From the NCBI GenBank assembly GCA_902168255.1, contig CABHON010000015.1:1-64000 (forward strand): 64,000 nt of DNA, in the 5' to 3' direction. The DNA is from an uncultured Legionella sp. Lineage in GTDB: Bacteria; Pseudomonadota; Gammaproteobacteria; Legionellales; Legionellaceae. The position numbers and the translations under genes are program-made. Positions 16,701-23,562 of the stretch are shown piece after piece (position 1 is the first letter of the stretch; every line of letters starts with the position of its first letter). The notes under the pieces are model-generated. The model searched no databases. It saw only the letters and a list, made by a program, of their open reading frames with translations, and had not been told where the DNA came from.

Positions 16701-19195
16701 GCCTCGTTGAACATAACGGCCCCGCCAGCAACTGCACCAATGCCTTGCGCCGTTTTAAACACTTTTAAACCACCTTTAATTCCCTTGACTGAACCTGATT
16801 CCTTGGTTTGTGTTATTTGAATACCTGCTGTCGTTTCTCTTCCATTTGTATCGCCAGAAAAACTTATCTGACGATTATATGTTTCCGTTTGGGTATTTCG
16901 AGTTACTTCACCACCAATACATAGCTGCCCAAATATATTCGCTCTTAAACCACCTGTGGCCTCTCCTGTTACACGAGGCTCTTCTGTGTCTCCAAAAGTT
17001 TGCGGATTGTGTCCCATTTGATCCTCTGTTTCATTGGATTCTTCAACAGGCATCACGGGAAGGGTATCCACATTATTTCCAAAAACCGTGGGTACATGGT
17101 CAACTTTAATGGATAATTCCACCCTAGTGGAAGGTGGTACATTCACACTTTTTGGCTGAGTTGAGAAAAGTTGTGGGTGCAATAGATTTAATGCTGTTGG
17201 TAATGGCGCAGGCTTCGCTGTTTTTGCTGGAAAAATTTCCGCTCCATTTCTATTCGGTAATTTAACCAATGGTGGTAAGATAGGGAGCGTCGCTTGTAGC
17301 ATTTTAGGATTCAATACTTTTAATTGCGATGGGGCTATAGCCTTGCCTTCATAATGAGAACGTATGATAAAATCTAAGTAATTTTGTGTTGATTCCCAAT
17401 CATTTTGTGGATAATAGGCTGGACTTACATTCATTATAGCATGACGAGCTTGAGTCACAGGACTTCCCATTAAACAGGAATCTAACAAGTTGCTTGAACC
17501 ATGCACAAATCCCAATTTTAAAGCTGTTTTAGGATCAAAATAAATGCGTCGATTTTCTACATCAATATACTGTAATAGAATATAAGCATGCTCGGGACGA
17601 ATTAAATCTGGGTGCATCTCTATTTCATAAAAATCACCACAGTGCCCTGCATCACACCAATTATTAATTAAGTTTTTAGGCCCCTGATACGTTTTAGAAT
17701 TACTTGGATTAAAGCCAGCCTCCTTCTTTAGCCTATCCATTTGACTGGGTGTAAATGCCGGTGCTTCTAAATGATATCCCTTAAATCCAAATTCAGCTGA
17801 CAGGACTCTCGATGCATAAGTACCATAAGAATGGCCGGCCGTAGTAATTTCATAAGAAAAATCCTCGCATTGTAATTGAGGCATTTTCTTATGGATAAGA
17901 TCGTTTAAAAACGCTCTTCCACTAATAACGACAGTAAAAGTATTATAATCCACATCCATGATACTGGTGTTGATTTTTAGGTAATCATGCAAAATATAGC
18001 TAGGAATCAAGCGCAGATCATCCAGAAGATTATACACATTCGCAGTACCTCGAAACCCGCATGAAACCTGCTTTAATGAAGGTGATGCAACTGCTATTTC
18101 ACGACAAGGATTTGAAATTGGCGTAGCTGCAACCAAAATCAAATCGGTTAAGCCCGTGCGCGCTTGAAGTGTGGGTAAAATTTCTTCTTCTTTGAGATAA
18201 GCTGCCTCTGCAACACACAAGGAAAAAAAATCGTCTAATGGAATTTGACAACTAGCATTCCAACAAGTAGGAATATTAACATTATTTGTTGAAGCATCAT
18301 TAGGTACATCAACCTTGAGCAACTCATATTGAGTAATTGGTTCTAAAGATTCCGTAAAAGACTGTATAAATGTATCATAATCTTGGGTAGCCTGCTTTAT
18401 TTGGTCGCCAAATTGTGCATCATACTGGCTAATTTCCATTTCATGATTTTTGGTCATTTGAAGTGTATGTTGAACCTCTAGATCACTCGCAGAGTTGGTA
18501 TCATAATATAAACCAAAAATTTGCGATTCATAATAACGTCTTTTGGCAATACCTAGCGATCGCGATTGGCCTCCATTTGAACGATAACGTATTTCATACC
18601 AAGCTTCCGCGCGATTTTTATCTATAAGCGCTTTAATCAAGTTAGGCCCAATCAAAGCCTTATTATTATAAGCCAAGGAAAACAATACAGCACGCTCGTG
18701 AGAATAAGGAACGTTCGCAATTTTAGCATTAATACGATTTTCGTAGGTTCGAGTTAATTGCTCAAAAACCTGTTTCACTTCTTCTGCATCAGAAAAAGCA
18801 AATACTTTTCGTTTATTCGAATAATTAATTTCTGGATCTGCCGCTCGCGTTGCCATAATGCTATCCAAATCTGCTTGCATAGTATCTTTAATACTGCTAC
18901 TTGCAGGAATTTGAGTCGAATTTTTTAAAATAATATCTAAGAGCTGTGTTTTATACTCTTCTTCTCTTTTTTTTCCCTTGGATGATAATTCAATATTTTC
19001 AGGGTTTAAGAAATGCTGAACAACCGCACCATAAGAAACTTGATCGGTGAGTTTCATTCCCAACCCAATCGTTGGAATGCCTTTTGAATCCAAGTAAGGA
19101 CGTAATTGTACTGTGCCACCACCCTCAGTATCGCATATAATTTTGAAACGAAGAGCTGCATATTGTTCTGGGGGTAACTCGCGAAAAAATGGCAT
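10745..19195 (-). CDS. Giant multidomain protein, 2816 aa, with lysozyme-like and class-3-lipase-like domains
   Basis: One intact frame with GGAG ten bases before the ATG and no signal peptide. Residues ~10-235 resemble a GH24 (T4-lysozyme/pesticin-like) muramidase: Glu24, Asp36 and Thr42 in TEGGG..PYLDSKGIPTIGLG, with Asp and Thr spaced as in T4 lysozyme. Residues ~310-520 look like a class 3 lipase: FRGT at 381-384 and nucleophile elbow GHSYG at 454-458 (Ser456). A Gly/Ala-rich hydrophobic pair spans ~800-880. Two ~50-residue ACE.GD..AY.IC repeats lie at ~985-1080 and a canonical TPR at ~1220-1290. A membrane module occurs twice (~1450-1690 and ~2380-2585, each with GKAPT, at 1527 and 2461). 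A last hydrophobic hairpin is at ~2735-2770. It may be a secreted effector or toxin; no secretion or immunity gene is adjacent. The real role is unknown. Confidence 0.85.
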   Translation of the reverse strand: MPFFRELPPEQYAALRFKIICDTEGGGTVQLRPYLDSKGIPTIGLGMKLTDQVSYGAVVQHFLNPENIELSSKGKKREEEYKTQLLDIILKNSTQIPASSSIKDTMQADLDSIMATRAADPEINYSNKRKVFAFSDAEEVKQVFEQLTRTYENRINAKIANVPYSHERAVLFSLAYNNKALIGPNLIKALIDKNRAEAWYEIRYRSNGGQSRSLGIAKRRYYESQIFGLYYDTNSASDLEVQHTLQMTKNHEMEISQYDAQFGDQIKQATQDYDTFIQSFTESLEPITQYELLKVDVPNDASTNNVNIPTCWNASCQIPLDDFFSLCVAEAAYLKEEEILPTLQARTGLTDLILVAATPISNPCREIAVASPSLKQVSCGFRGTANVYNLLDDLRLIPSYILHDYLKINTSIMDVDYNTFTVVISGRAFLNDLIHKKMPQLQCEDFSYEITTAGHSYGTYASRVLSAEFGFKGYHLEAPAFTPSQMDRLKKEAGFNPSNSKTYQGPKNLINNWCDAGHCGDFYEIEMHPDLIRPEHAYILLQYIDVENRRIYFDPKTALKLGFVHGSSNLLDSCLMGSPVTQARHAIMNVSPAYYPQNDWESTQNYLDFIIRSHYEGKAIAPSQLKVLNPKMLQATLPILPPLVKLPNRNGAEIFPAKTAKPAPLPTALNLLHPQLFSTQPKSVNVPPSTRVELSIKVDHVPTVFGNNVDTLPVMPVEESNETEDQMGHNPQTFGDTEEPRVTGEATGGLRANIFGQLCIGGEVTRNTQTETYNRQISFSGDTNGRETTAGIQITQTKESGSVKGIKGGLKVFKTAQGIGAVAGGAVMFNEASLAAGITNQGAAFISSSLALSSTAVMGVLGGITAAAFITALSLKHMHAKREHHQLPHLDYELQENKELAMDMYNLKKRSLSKNELNKFNKNWKKSWQSAKTLEQRAVLGLIKYVVENPKSEVKKDLAAAYGTDSYQTLDHEKFLTLFEHEFKPLNKACELGDVKCAYDICNQLLQKYGNLPDLINLEKELLEHIQFDEKVQLLKNACEQGDATGAHQICTDLLKKYTDHAALIECEKNLSEHIARELQKNCMYATLKEFDNKIKEIHQKINEAPQDMKKKASSDFYPALSAIYKEQFQTIRAGFEYDGDNALLLCEYLRLSILTEDRAEARGLIDKHLPKFLSAPYDTQTLEQRQAFGFMKNSIYALGSYGDVAQREYAVEQLQSMMKFEQTANIALKEQAVTNVYLGSLMLKDSYFDYKKAEAYYKAAVELDPTNSEAAVGYAYVLCQQKQRAQADKVLLECGVHNNNPELLRAQRDMIKEKIIDQKEQEAALIALDEENANKHKSLKHGREQIQVQQMEEVIFFGKLGLDMLTYFARTVAEKYKDTEGLINEFIAYVAEKIEDVSMAASCLLGNARQLFLGKSYLSFILAAANGVSGVGQIVARRIDSFVKKYPDIAKLLDWSPCVLEGLQGLSMLFDAATAAPPAPVWDAELGAFVDAPISNVERAMNGAMLAAIPLGWAHRHVFEHWRKEGKAPTTFLGMLAEDICWVAGNQVSSQVMNLYAYSGVIQNTAGYLGNAMINLPGQIEYVGKFIIDYAPGIMHEGLRTAGEYGNPIVVFIAELPPYIDAVLVGAKAKGAETLTAAGAYASGAKAYFLGMSMAGQVVFVSGVVAVTAVAAHQYYWWRWYRSEFHNSKTTLAKVGTDYKNAKEHFETAKQKAKEILKYYPKDAGATTLLKNIEATENAIKVAQEQIGEKDLSSVFSILSTLDGEARLVSGQAVLAMYADEIEAVRVHIEALENDEFMSHSDKSNAVFGALEELPLLYEYQYKLCEELKENVPEPEQKIFTKNQKTLAKEIVKMELNLLMQKNNVLRLNNAKHYMKKLETTTLQDKELAVFSSRIAIFEEVNKEITQQDVEVIKTNLRKLGVGRARIVYAAISNADKAKVVQLEEILVCYNEQEKTYKIYFNQKGNCVFYTIPTGEAMELLKACTDKKETEITVKQLKDALNEIITSFEDVTSFSEDRLSMINALNNHFMGKRNALIEQLALIKTDDSKNPKEKILANKALYDELLVIDAKEYDILKQESEYHASNDSLFIRRLQLGTSVKDTKNVAEVIQKRLDIANIRSLTTEVIDEIKATFFRLAKELDGADGNFMMEKLISIANVHDQSGAQKANTQYFLAVFSAKNTYIDRVNALNYAKEAHKLNLLDHEIAIFCADEYCQEANHNSALETIEQTICETKTFLEKMVKTAETKEKERALDKNIQQLENHKERIFERQHAFRMFYGNQILKGLIRLACWIRDSSYSNDSQRTRAMYVIRNLSSTGKLVAFMEQVSQHLKLGESIQASIEFKKEMEYASKFSFFSKLTPFEMSHAQLIYATASIGVDAMSLVGYNTTPFENFMFCFEALQMQLSTASTFNTLYNSVTYAVNLTSAEQAVIGLETARLLTIPANFAKTHWVDKNRQAGKAPTSLVEIVMEDIVYLLSHEWLSNVLNIYTNAGVLREGLGFVVSKFSSGMREFLESAISQIHYSGNNISSLILKNGTALLQHLSNTGSVEKILLATSMGGLMGIAFWQYWSTRWHNNILNNIKVHLMLFIQQPNDREQHLNWMINQLNELLKMYPKSAILIKLQNIIYAIRPGIIFEKVMQDLDACLADDPDNSGQITLLKIQFILERVSTCVISAEEKEKLGRLGMDTARQLFFIHPSYREAAKNYEENFKKVLDENYIPQKIEQEKEKANDYSALRNVIFAIGGGMMVFSQPVGASLFLGTMCFQIDYATHLKKIHEQSLARLVSKVGSLGEAASKVIQPGEMKQISSMQPK

Positions 19196-19315
19196 TATTA
19201 TATGACTCCAATTATATTATCTTTTTAAGTTTCTCATATCTTATAAGCACAATTGTGCCCAAAAAAGCACTTTACTATAAAATTGAAAGTAATGATAAGT
19301 TATTTAAGTAAGTGT

Positions 19316-19365
19316 AAAAACTACCAGTCTAGGGAATAAGATTTTATCATCGGGAATATTTCCCT
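19316..19365 (-). pseudogene. Relic of the 3' end of the MFS/spermidine-synthase-like gene
   Basis: CTACCAGTCTAGGGAATAAG at 19321-19340 matches the end of the intact gene at 21249-21268 (CTACCAATCTAGGGAATAAG), which encodes the C-terminal ...YSLDW and stop. Similarity continues weakly (TTATCAT, GAATATT) for another 25 bp with small deletions. Confidence 0.7.
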
Positions 19366-19370
19366 TAACA

Positions 19371-19570
19371 GAAATTCAGCTCAATCCGTTTCAATTTGTA
19401 ATGAAGGCACCTTTGGTGTGGGTGATCCTCCTGACGCAGCAATTAGTAGTTGTGGCGATCCTGCTTATCAAAACCAAACATACAAAAATGTTGATACCGG
19501 TCAAGAAGAACCTGCTATTCAATACAGAAGAATGAGAGCAATAACAAGGTGAAAATCTTCGTTATTTGAA
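19371..19570 (+). pseudogene. Duplicated fragment of the DUF2845-like gene and its 3' flank
   Basis: 19371-19512 copies 10402-10543 with two mismatches in 142 bp. 19513-19570 then copies 10661-10718 with two mismatches in 58 bp. The 117 bp between the two source segments is missing. Same orientation as the source, so the 8.45-kb gene is flanked by direct repeats of about 200 bp. High identity shows the duplication is recent relative to the other relics. Confidence 0.92.
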
Positions 19571-19620
19571 TGTAACCGTTCAGAACCCATGCTCTGAATG
19601 GCATAAAAAATCACAAGAGC

Positions 19621-21132
19621 TTACTTAAACTCTATTACTTGCTTTACTACTGCTTGATCATCAAATTTTGACCGAATAGCCTTGAGAACCTTTTTGGTTC
19701 CATTTTGAATCGAGGGGTTATCTAACTGATTCAAATGGCTTCGTGTCGCCCGAAGAATATCCTCATAAGAAAATACATCCTTTTCACTTGTTAACAGTGT
19801 CTTTAATCGTTTTATTGCAGAAGAATTAAAAACTTCACTTAATTTACTAAAATAGGAAGTGCTCTGATAATTAGCCAAAATAGCGGTTAATTCTATTTTA
19901 GAGAGAAACAACGTGTGACGCTCATCATTGGATATTAACGCCTTTTCACGCATAAACAAAGTATGTTTTCCCATTTTGTATGACTGATTTTTTTCTAGCG
20001 GTTGAGTATGCCGATTGAGAAACGTTAGTGTTACTTCATTAGAAAAACCACTTAAATAGGAAGAGATATGAAGCAATATATCCAAGTTTAATGCCGGTCT
20101 TATCGTTGTAGTACCATTCTTTTTTATGCATGACTGTTCTTGAAGTAATGCTGCACCCAATAAAAATAAGCCTTGCAACGCAGGTTCCCAAACGCGTGCC
20201 CAAGCGTAACTCATGCGATTTTCTCTCATTAATCGGTTTAATTTATTGGCTTTTTTTAATAAAGCGGTCGATATATTATGTTGAGTTTGGGCCAATTTAT
20301 TCCGTAATGCTAAATCATCTGTTGAAGCCATCACATGTAACAATTTTTCCTGATTCGCTATGTGGCCGCCAATCTTATAACACCTGATAGCATCATCTCG
20401 ATTGGCTCCTTGAGCCAACAGCGCATTCACTTGCTCTGTGTGGCCACCTTGCGCATAACCCATGAGAGCCCAATTTCGATTGGCCCCTTGAGCCAACAGC
20501 ATATTCACTTGCTCTGTGTGACCGCCAAACGCATAACCTCTGACGGCATAATTTCGATTGGCTCCTTGAGCCAACAGCGCATTCACTTGCTCTGTATGGC
20601 CACCAACCGCATAACACCTGACGGCATTATCTCGATCGGCTCCTTGAGCCAACAGCGCATTCACTTGCTCTGTGTGGCCACCAATCGCATAACCCCTAAC
20701 AGCATCATCTCGATTGCCCCCTTGAGCCAACAGCGCATTCACCTGCGCTGTATGACCGCCAATCGCATAACCCCAGTTGGCGTTATGTCGCTTGGCCCCT
20801 TGAGCCAACAGCGCATTCACTTGCTCTGTATGGCCGCCTTGCGCATATCCCCTGATGGCATCATCTCGATTGGCTCCTTGAGCTAGCAGCGCATTCACTT
20901 GCTCTGTGTGACCACCAATCGCATAACCCCAGACAGCATTATCTCGATTGGCATTGAATTTATTTATCAAAAACGTTACAGCTTTCTCTTTTTTTTGTTG
21001 AGCAAGTAGTACAACGGGCGTATAAATGCCTTTTTGAACATCAATACAGATTCTTTCTTCATTAATCCTGCTCGCTAACGCTTCAGCATCGTGTGTTTCA
21101 GCTAAATGGCAGATTTCATTGAATAGTGGCAT
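19621..21132 (-). CDS. Ankyrin-like repeat protein, 503 aa
   Basis: After a ~65-residue N-terminal cap come seven near-identical 26-residue repeats (GYA.GGHTEQVNALLAQGAN) and one degenerate copy. The GGHTEQVNALLAQGAN core is ankyrin-like (G-H-x-x-x-V-x-x-L-L-x-x-G-A), but the unit is 26 residues and not the usual 33. A helical C-terminal half of about 230 residues follows, including a Leu-rich LDILLHISSYLSG segment that weakly recalls an F-box. AAGGG precedes the ATG. Such proteins are common secreted effectors in Legionella and Coxiella, and protein binding is the likely role. It lies among gene relics, next to the giant gene. Confidence 0.85.
   Translation of the reverse strand: MPLFNEICHLAETHDAEALASRINEERICIDVQKGIYTPVVLLAQQKKEKAVTFLINKFNANRDNAVWGYAIGGHTEQVNALLAQGANRDDAIRGYAQGGHTEQVNALLAQGAKRHNANWGYAIGGHTAQVNALLAQGGNRDDAVRGYAIGGHTEQVNALLAQGADRDNAVRCYAVGGHTEQVNALLAQGANRNYAVRGYAFGGHTEQVNMLLAQGANRNWALMGYAQGGHTEQVNALLAQGANRDDAIRCYKIGGHIANQEKLLHVMASTDDLALRNKLAQTQHNISTALLKKANKLNRLMRENRMSYAWARVWEPALQGLFLLGAALLQEQSCIKKNGTTTIRPALNLDILLHISSYLSGFSNEVTLTFLNRHTQPLEKNQSYKMGKHTLFMREKALISNDERHTLFLSKIELTAILANYQSTSYFSKLSEVFNSSAIKRLKTLLTSEKDVFSYEDILRATRSHLNQLDNPSIQNGTKKVLKAIRSKFDDQAVVKQVIEFK
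20383..20928. repeat. Seven tandem 78-bp repeats inside the ankyrin-like gene
   Basis: Seven consecutive 78-bp units, each encoding 26 residues, are very similar even at silent positions (for example CTTGAGCCAACAGCGCATTC recurs in most units). This points to recent amplification or gene conversion. An eighth, diverged unit is at 20305-20382. Confidence 0.93.
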
Positions 21133-21257
21133 CGTTTTTCCCTTCTTTCATTATTGACGGAGTTAATGTAAGATCAAACTAACACCAGTATAATCTATTC
21201 ATATTAACACAACATGAAGCGTCAAAAAGCAGAAAATTCATTAGAGTCAGTATGAAA

Positions 21258-21908
21258 CTACCAATCTAGGGAATAAGTATTTTTATTATCGGTATAGACA
21301 GTCTTATCATGAATATTGGGACGATCGTAATAAATATACAGTACATTCAATGGCATATCCTTTCTTGACAACCAAGGATTAAAGTCTTCTAATACTTGGC
21401 GAGTATAAACCGGAAACACACTCGCAAAAACATTATTATAGCGAACACTAAACCGGTTATTAAAATCAGGTGACATAATTTGATTAACCACCACAATGCC
21501 ATTTTTATTTAAATGATGTTTTACTTCTAATAAAAACTCTCGGGTGGTTGTCTCCATAGGAACAGAAACAATATGGGTATATGTATCGACCACAATAAGA
21601 TCGTATTTTTTTGATGCATGATGTAAAAAAGCACGAGCTGATTCAGCGACAAATATTTTATTCAGTGGCAATTGCGCCTGAATGAGATATTGCTCTGCAA
21701 TACTTTTTAGTTTGGGATCAATATCCACAAAGGTGTAATGATTATAGCGATCCTCTATTCCTAACGTAAAACCACCCGCACCAATAACCAAGATATTTTT
21801 TGGTTTGCTACCGGACACTTGGATTGTATTAATAAAATTATTATTGATATATTGAATATAATGATAAAAAGGTTGTTTAATGACTATCCAATGCAGAAGA
21901 ATGCGCAC
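21258..21908 (-). CDS. Spermidine-synthase-like methyltransferase domain (C-terminal half of a frameshifted gene)
   Basis: Rossmann-type aminopropyltransferase/methyltransferase fold with ILVIGAGGFTLGI (nucleotide loop), the acidic YTFVDIDP strand end, and YDLIVVDTYTH, as in spermidine synthase. In fused MFS/spermidine-synthase membrane proteins this domain follows the membrane part directly. Here the membrane half (21877-22653) ends at a TAA a few codons before homology resumes in the next frame. Deleting one base at the CATTAAA (about 21879) would join AHSSALDSH to KQPFYHYIQY. So this is probably a broken gene or sequencing error rather than an independent protein; its own ATG at 21908 has no clear ribosome site. 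Confidence 0.7.
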   Translation of the reverse strand: MRILLHWIVIKQPFYHYIQYINNNFINTIQVSGSKPKNILVIGAGGFTLGIEDRYNHYTFVDIDPKLKSIAEQYLIQAQLPLNKIFVAESARAFLHHASKKYDLIVVDTYTHIVSVPMETTTREFLLEVKHHLNKNGIVVVNQIMSPDFNNRFSVRYNNVFASVFPVYTRQVLEDFNPWLSRKDMPLNVLYIYYDRPNIHDKTVYTDNKNTYSLDW

Positions 21909-22653
21909 GATTAATAAATAATTCTCGGCCGTTGTCCGGCAATTTATTAATAGCCACTAAATTATAGGCATTGTTCGAAACGATATTAAATTTTTCAAAG
22001 GTGGTATTGTTGTTAAGTAAACAGACCCATATCATCACCATGATTGCTATAAGATTTTCCATGCAAAAAATAGTGGGTGACAAAATCACAATTAATAACG
22101 CGAGAAGCAATAAGGTAAAAATTACCGTTATATGAACACCGACGAAATTCATGAGGACGAGTGTTGAGAAAACTGATCCTAGAAAGGAACCAATTGTCGA
22201 AAAAAATAACATTTTACCGGTAATTTTACTTAGACGAACTTTATTAAAATAATTGCTCACTAAGGGAACAGTTTGGCCTAACAAAAAAACTGGACACGCT
22301 AAAAATAAAATAGAATAGCAAGCTGTTTGCAAAATTCTGTGGGTAATGCCAATGTGAATTAAACCATGAAAAAAGAATTCCAGAAAAAAGTAAGATAATC
22401 CAAAAGAAAAAATAATAAGCGCGATCAAAATATTACGAATGAGACAGTTACGCATGTTCTTTCGTTGCTGTCCGCCCACATGATAACCTAACGCTAATGG
22501 TAACAATACAGCACTAATAATAATAGAAACAATTTCTGTTCCTGATCCAACAAACGGAATTAACTCACGAATCGCTAATAATTCCGAAGCGAGCACCACA
22601 TAACCCTCAATTAAAATAATTAATAAGAGAAGATGGGATTTTCGCATAATCAT
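21877..22653 (-). CDS. Multi-pass membrane half of an MFS/spermidine-synthase-like protein (frameshifted)
   Basis: 258 residues with about seven hydrophobic helices (LLLLIILIEGYVVLASELLAIRELI at the start) and GQTVPLVSNYF, which is typical of the membrane domain of bacterial fused spermidine-synthase-like proteins. After the last helix the chain reads FNIVSNNAYNLVAI...AHSSALDS, the linker that normally enters the synthase domain, then stops. The start forms an ATGA overlap with the vanX stop, so it is translated as part of the phrB-queH-vanX run. Substrate is unknown. Relics of this gene occur at 10661, 19316 and 19513. Confidence 0.72.
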   Translation of the reverse strand: MIMRKSHLLLLIILIEGYVVLASELLAIRELIPFVGSGTEIVSIIISAVLLPLALGYHVGGQQRKNMRNCLIRNILIALIIFSFGLSYFFLEFFFHGLIHIGITHRILQTACYSILFLACPVFLLGQTVPLVSNYFNKVRLSKITGKMLFFSTIGSFLGSVFSTLVLMNFVGVHITVIFTLLLLALLIVILSPTIFCMENLIAIMVMIWVCLLNNNTTFEKFNIVSNNAYNLVAINKLPDNGRELFINRAHSSALDSH

Positions 22654-23537
22654 CTAATATTAAAATTAAAATAGGTCTCAGGATAAGGCTCATCTTTTAA
22701 CGTAAAATGCCACCATTCTTCTGTCAAAGGTAAAAAGCCATATTTCGTCATCCAGTAACGCAAGAACATACGGTTAAGATACACGGTCAATGAAACATTT
22801 GTATTATCCGGGTGAGCTAAATTGTCAAAACAATCATATCCAGTACCCATATCAATACTATTATCATGATACCGCTGTTGATAGGATGCATCACACGCAA
22901 CTAATTTTTGATGCGGATGATAAGCTGGTTCAGGTCGAATGGGTAGTTTGACAATCGTTAAATCGACAGTGCTTCCACGTGAATGTGACGATTTTGCAGA
23001 TACGTATCCCAACTTAAAGACATCTTTTTTATTTATTGTTGGGTAAAACTCTGCTTTCATTGATTGCTGATGAATATCTTGACTCCAGGCAATAAAAAAA
23101 TCTACCGTTTTTTGTGGGCGATAACAATCATACACTTTTAATGTATATCCTGAAGATTTTAATTGCGTTTGAATGGCCTTTAACTTTTCCGCTGCCTGAC
23201 GCGTTAAAATGCAGGCCGCTTTTTCATAACCAGGTAATGGATGACCTACAAAATTATGATATCCTGCATACCGCATTTCTTGAATAATAGAAGGATCAAT
23301 GTCTTTAAGATACACAAAGTTTGAAGGTTTTATGCCAGGATCTATGGGATTAGCTGAGGCAAATAAAGGAAAAAGCATCAAAACAATCCAGATAGCAATG
23401 CTTATTTTTCTGGGTTGGCGTGTCAAATTTAGAAAGATTGTTCGTAGGGGCGGGTCTTGTACCCGCCCGCAACAACGGGCGGGTACAAGACCCGCCCCTA
23501 CACTGGAAAAACTGTCTTTAATGGGTGATGTTGACAA
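22650..23537 (-). CDS. D-alanyl-D-alanine dipeptidase (VanX/DdpX, peptidase M15D)
   Basis: Zinc dipeptidase that cleaves D-Ala-D-Ala, probably for peptidoglycan recycling here. Motifs: the zinc-binding SSHSRGSTVDLT, CYDCF-like central region, and the terminal EWWHF with catalytic Glu and zinc His. A hydrophobic signal-peptide-like segment (IAIWIVLMLFPLFASA) ends before NPIDPG. The open frame begins at a TTG at 23537 with AGAGGGGG upstream, but then about 46 residues precede the signal peptide, part of them encoded by a 58-bp palindromic repeat. Initiation at the TTG at 23426 (258 aa) would give a normal exported protein. 25 bp after queH. Confidence 0.88.
   Translation of the reverse strand: MSTSPIKDSFSSVGAGLVPARCCGRVQDPPLRTIFLNLTRQPRKISIAIWIVLMLFPLFASANPIDPGIKPSNFVYLKDIDPSIIQEMRYAGYHNFVGHPLPGYEKAACILTRQAAEKLKAIQTQLKSSGYTLKVYDCYRPQKTVDFFIAWSQDIHQQSMKAEFYPTINKKDVFKLGYVSAKSSHSRGSTVDLTIVKLPIRPEPAYHPHQKLVACDASYQQRYHDNSIDMGTGYDCFDNLAHPDNTNVSLTVYLNRMFLRYWMTKYGFLPLTEEWWHFTLKDEPYPETYFNFNIR
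23444..23501. repeat. Perfect 58-bp palindrome, GTAGGGGCGGGTC family, inside the vanX 5' region
   Basis: 26-bp arms (GTAGGGGCGGGTCTTGTACC and so on, and its exact complement) surround a six-base loop. Relatives are at 39487-39561, 41482-41539 and a degenerate piece at 34945-34980. It lies in the N-terminal part of the vanX frame and keeps it open. Confidence 0.92.
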
Positions 23538-23562
23538 CCCCGTTCCCCCTCTTGATGCAGAA

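Larger units (their letters stand above)
19196..19620. other. 425-bp gap holding gene relics
   Basis: From left to right: the giant gene's upstream region (19196-19315), a relic of the 3' end of the MFS/spermidine-synthase-like gene (19316-19365), a relic of the DUF2845-like gene (19371-19512), and another piece of the MFS/spermidine-synthase-like gene (19513-19570). A CAGA...TCTG-type hairpin at about 19580-19600 (GTTCAGA ... TCTGAATG), just past the ankyrin gene's stop, could serve as its terminator. No intact gene is present. Confidence 0.7.

Noticed and set aside
20362-20886. Open frames on both strands through the 78-bp repeats
   Set aside because: Because 78 is a multiple of three, any frame without a stop in one unit stays open through all units. 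Only the minus-strand ankyrin frame continues beyond the array and has a ribosome site.
20383-20928. Regular repeats, considered as a CRISPR array
   Set aside because: Units are 78 bp with no unique spacers and encode a protein repeat.
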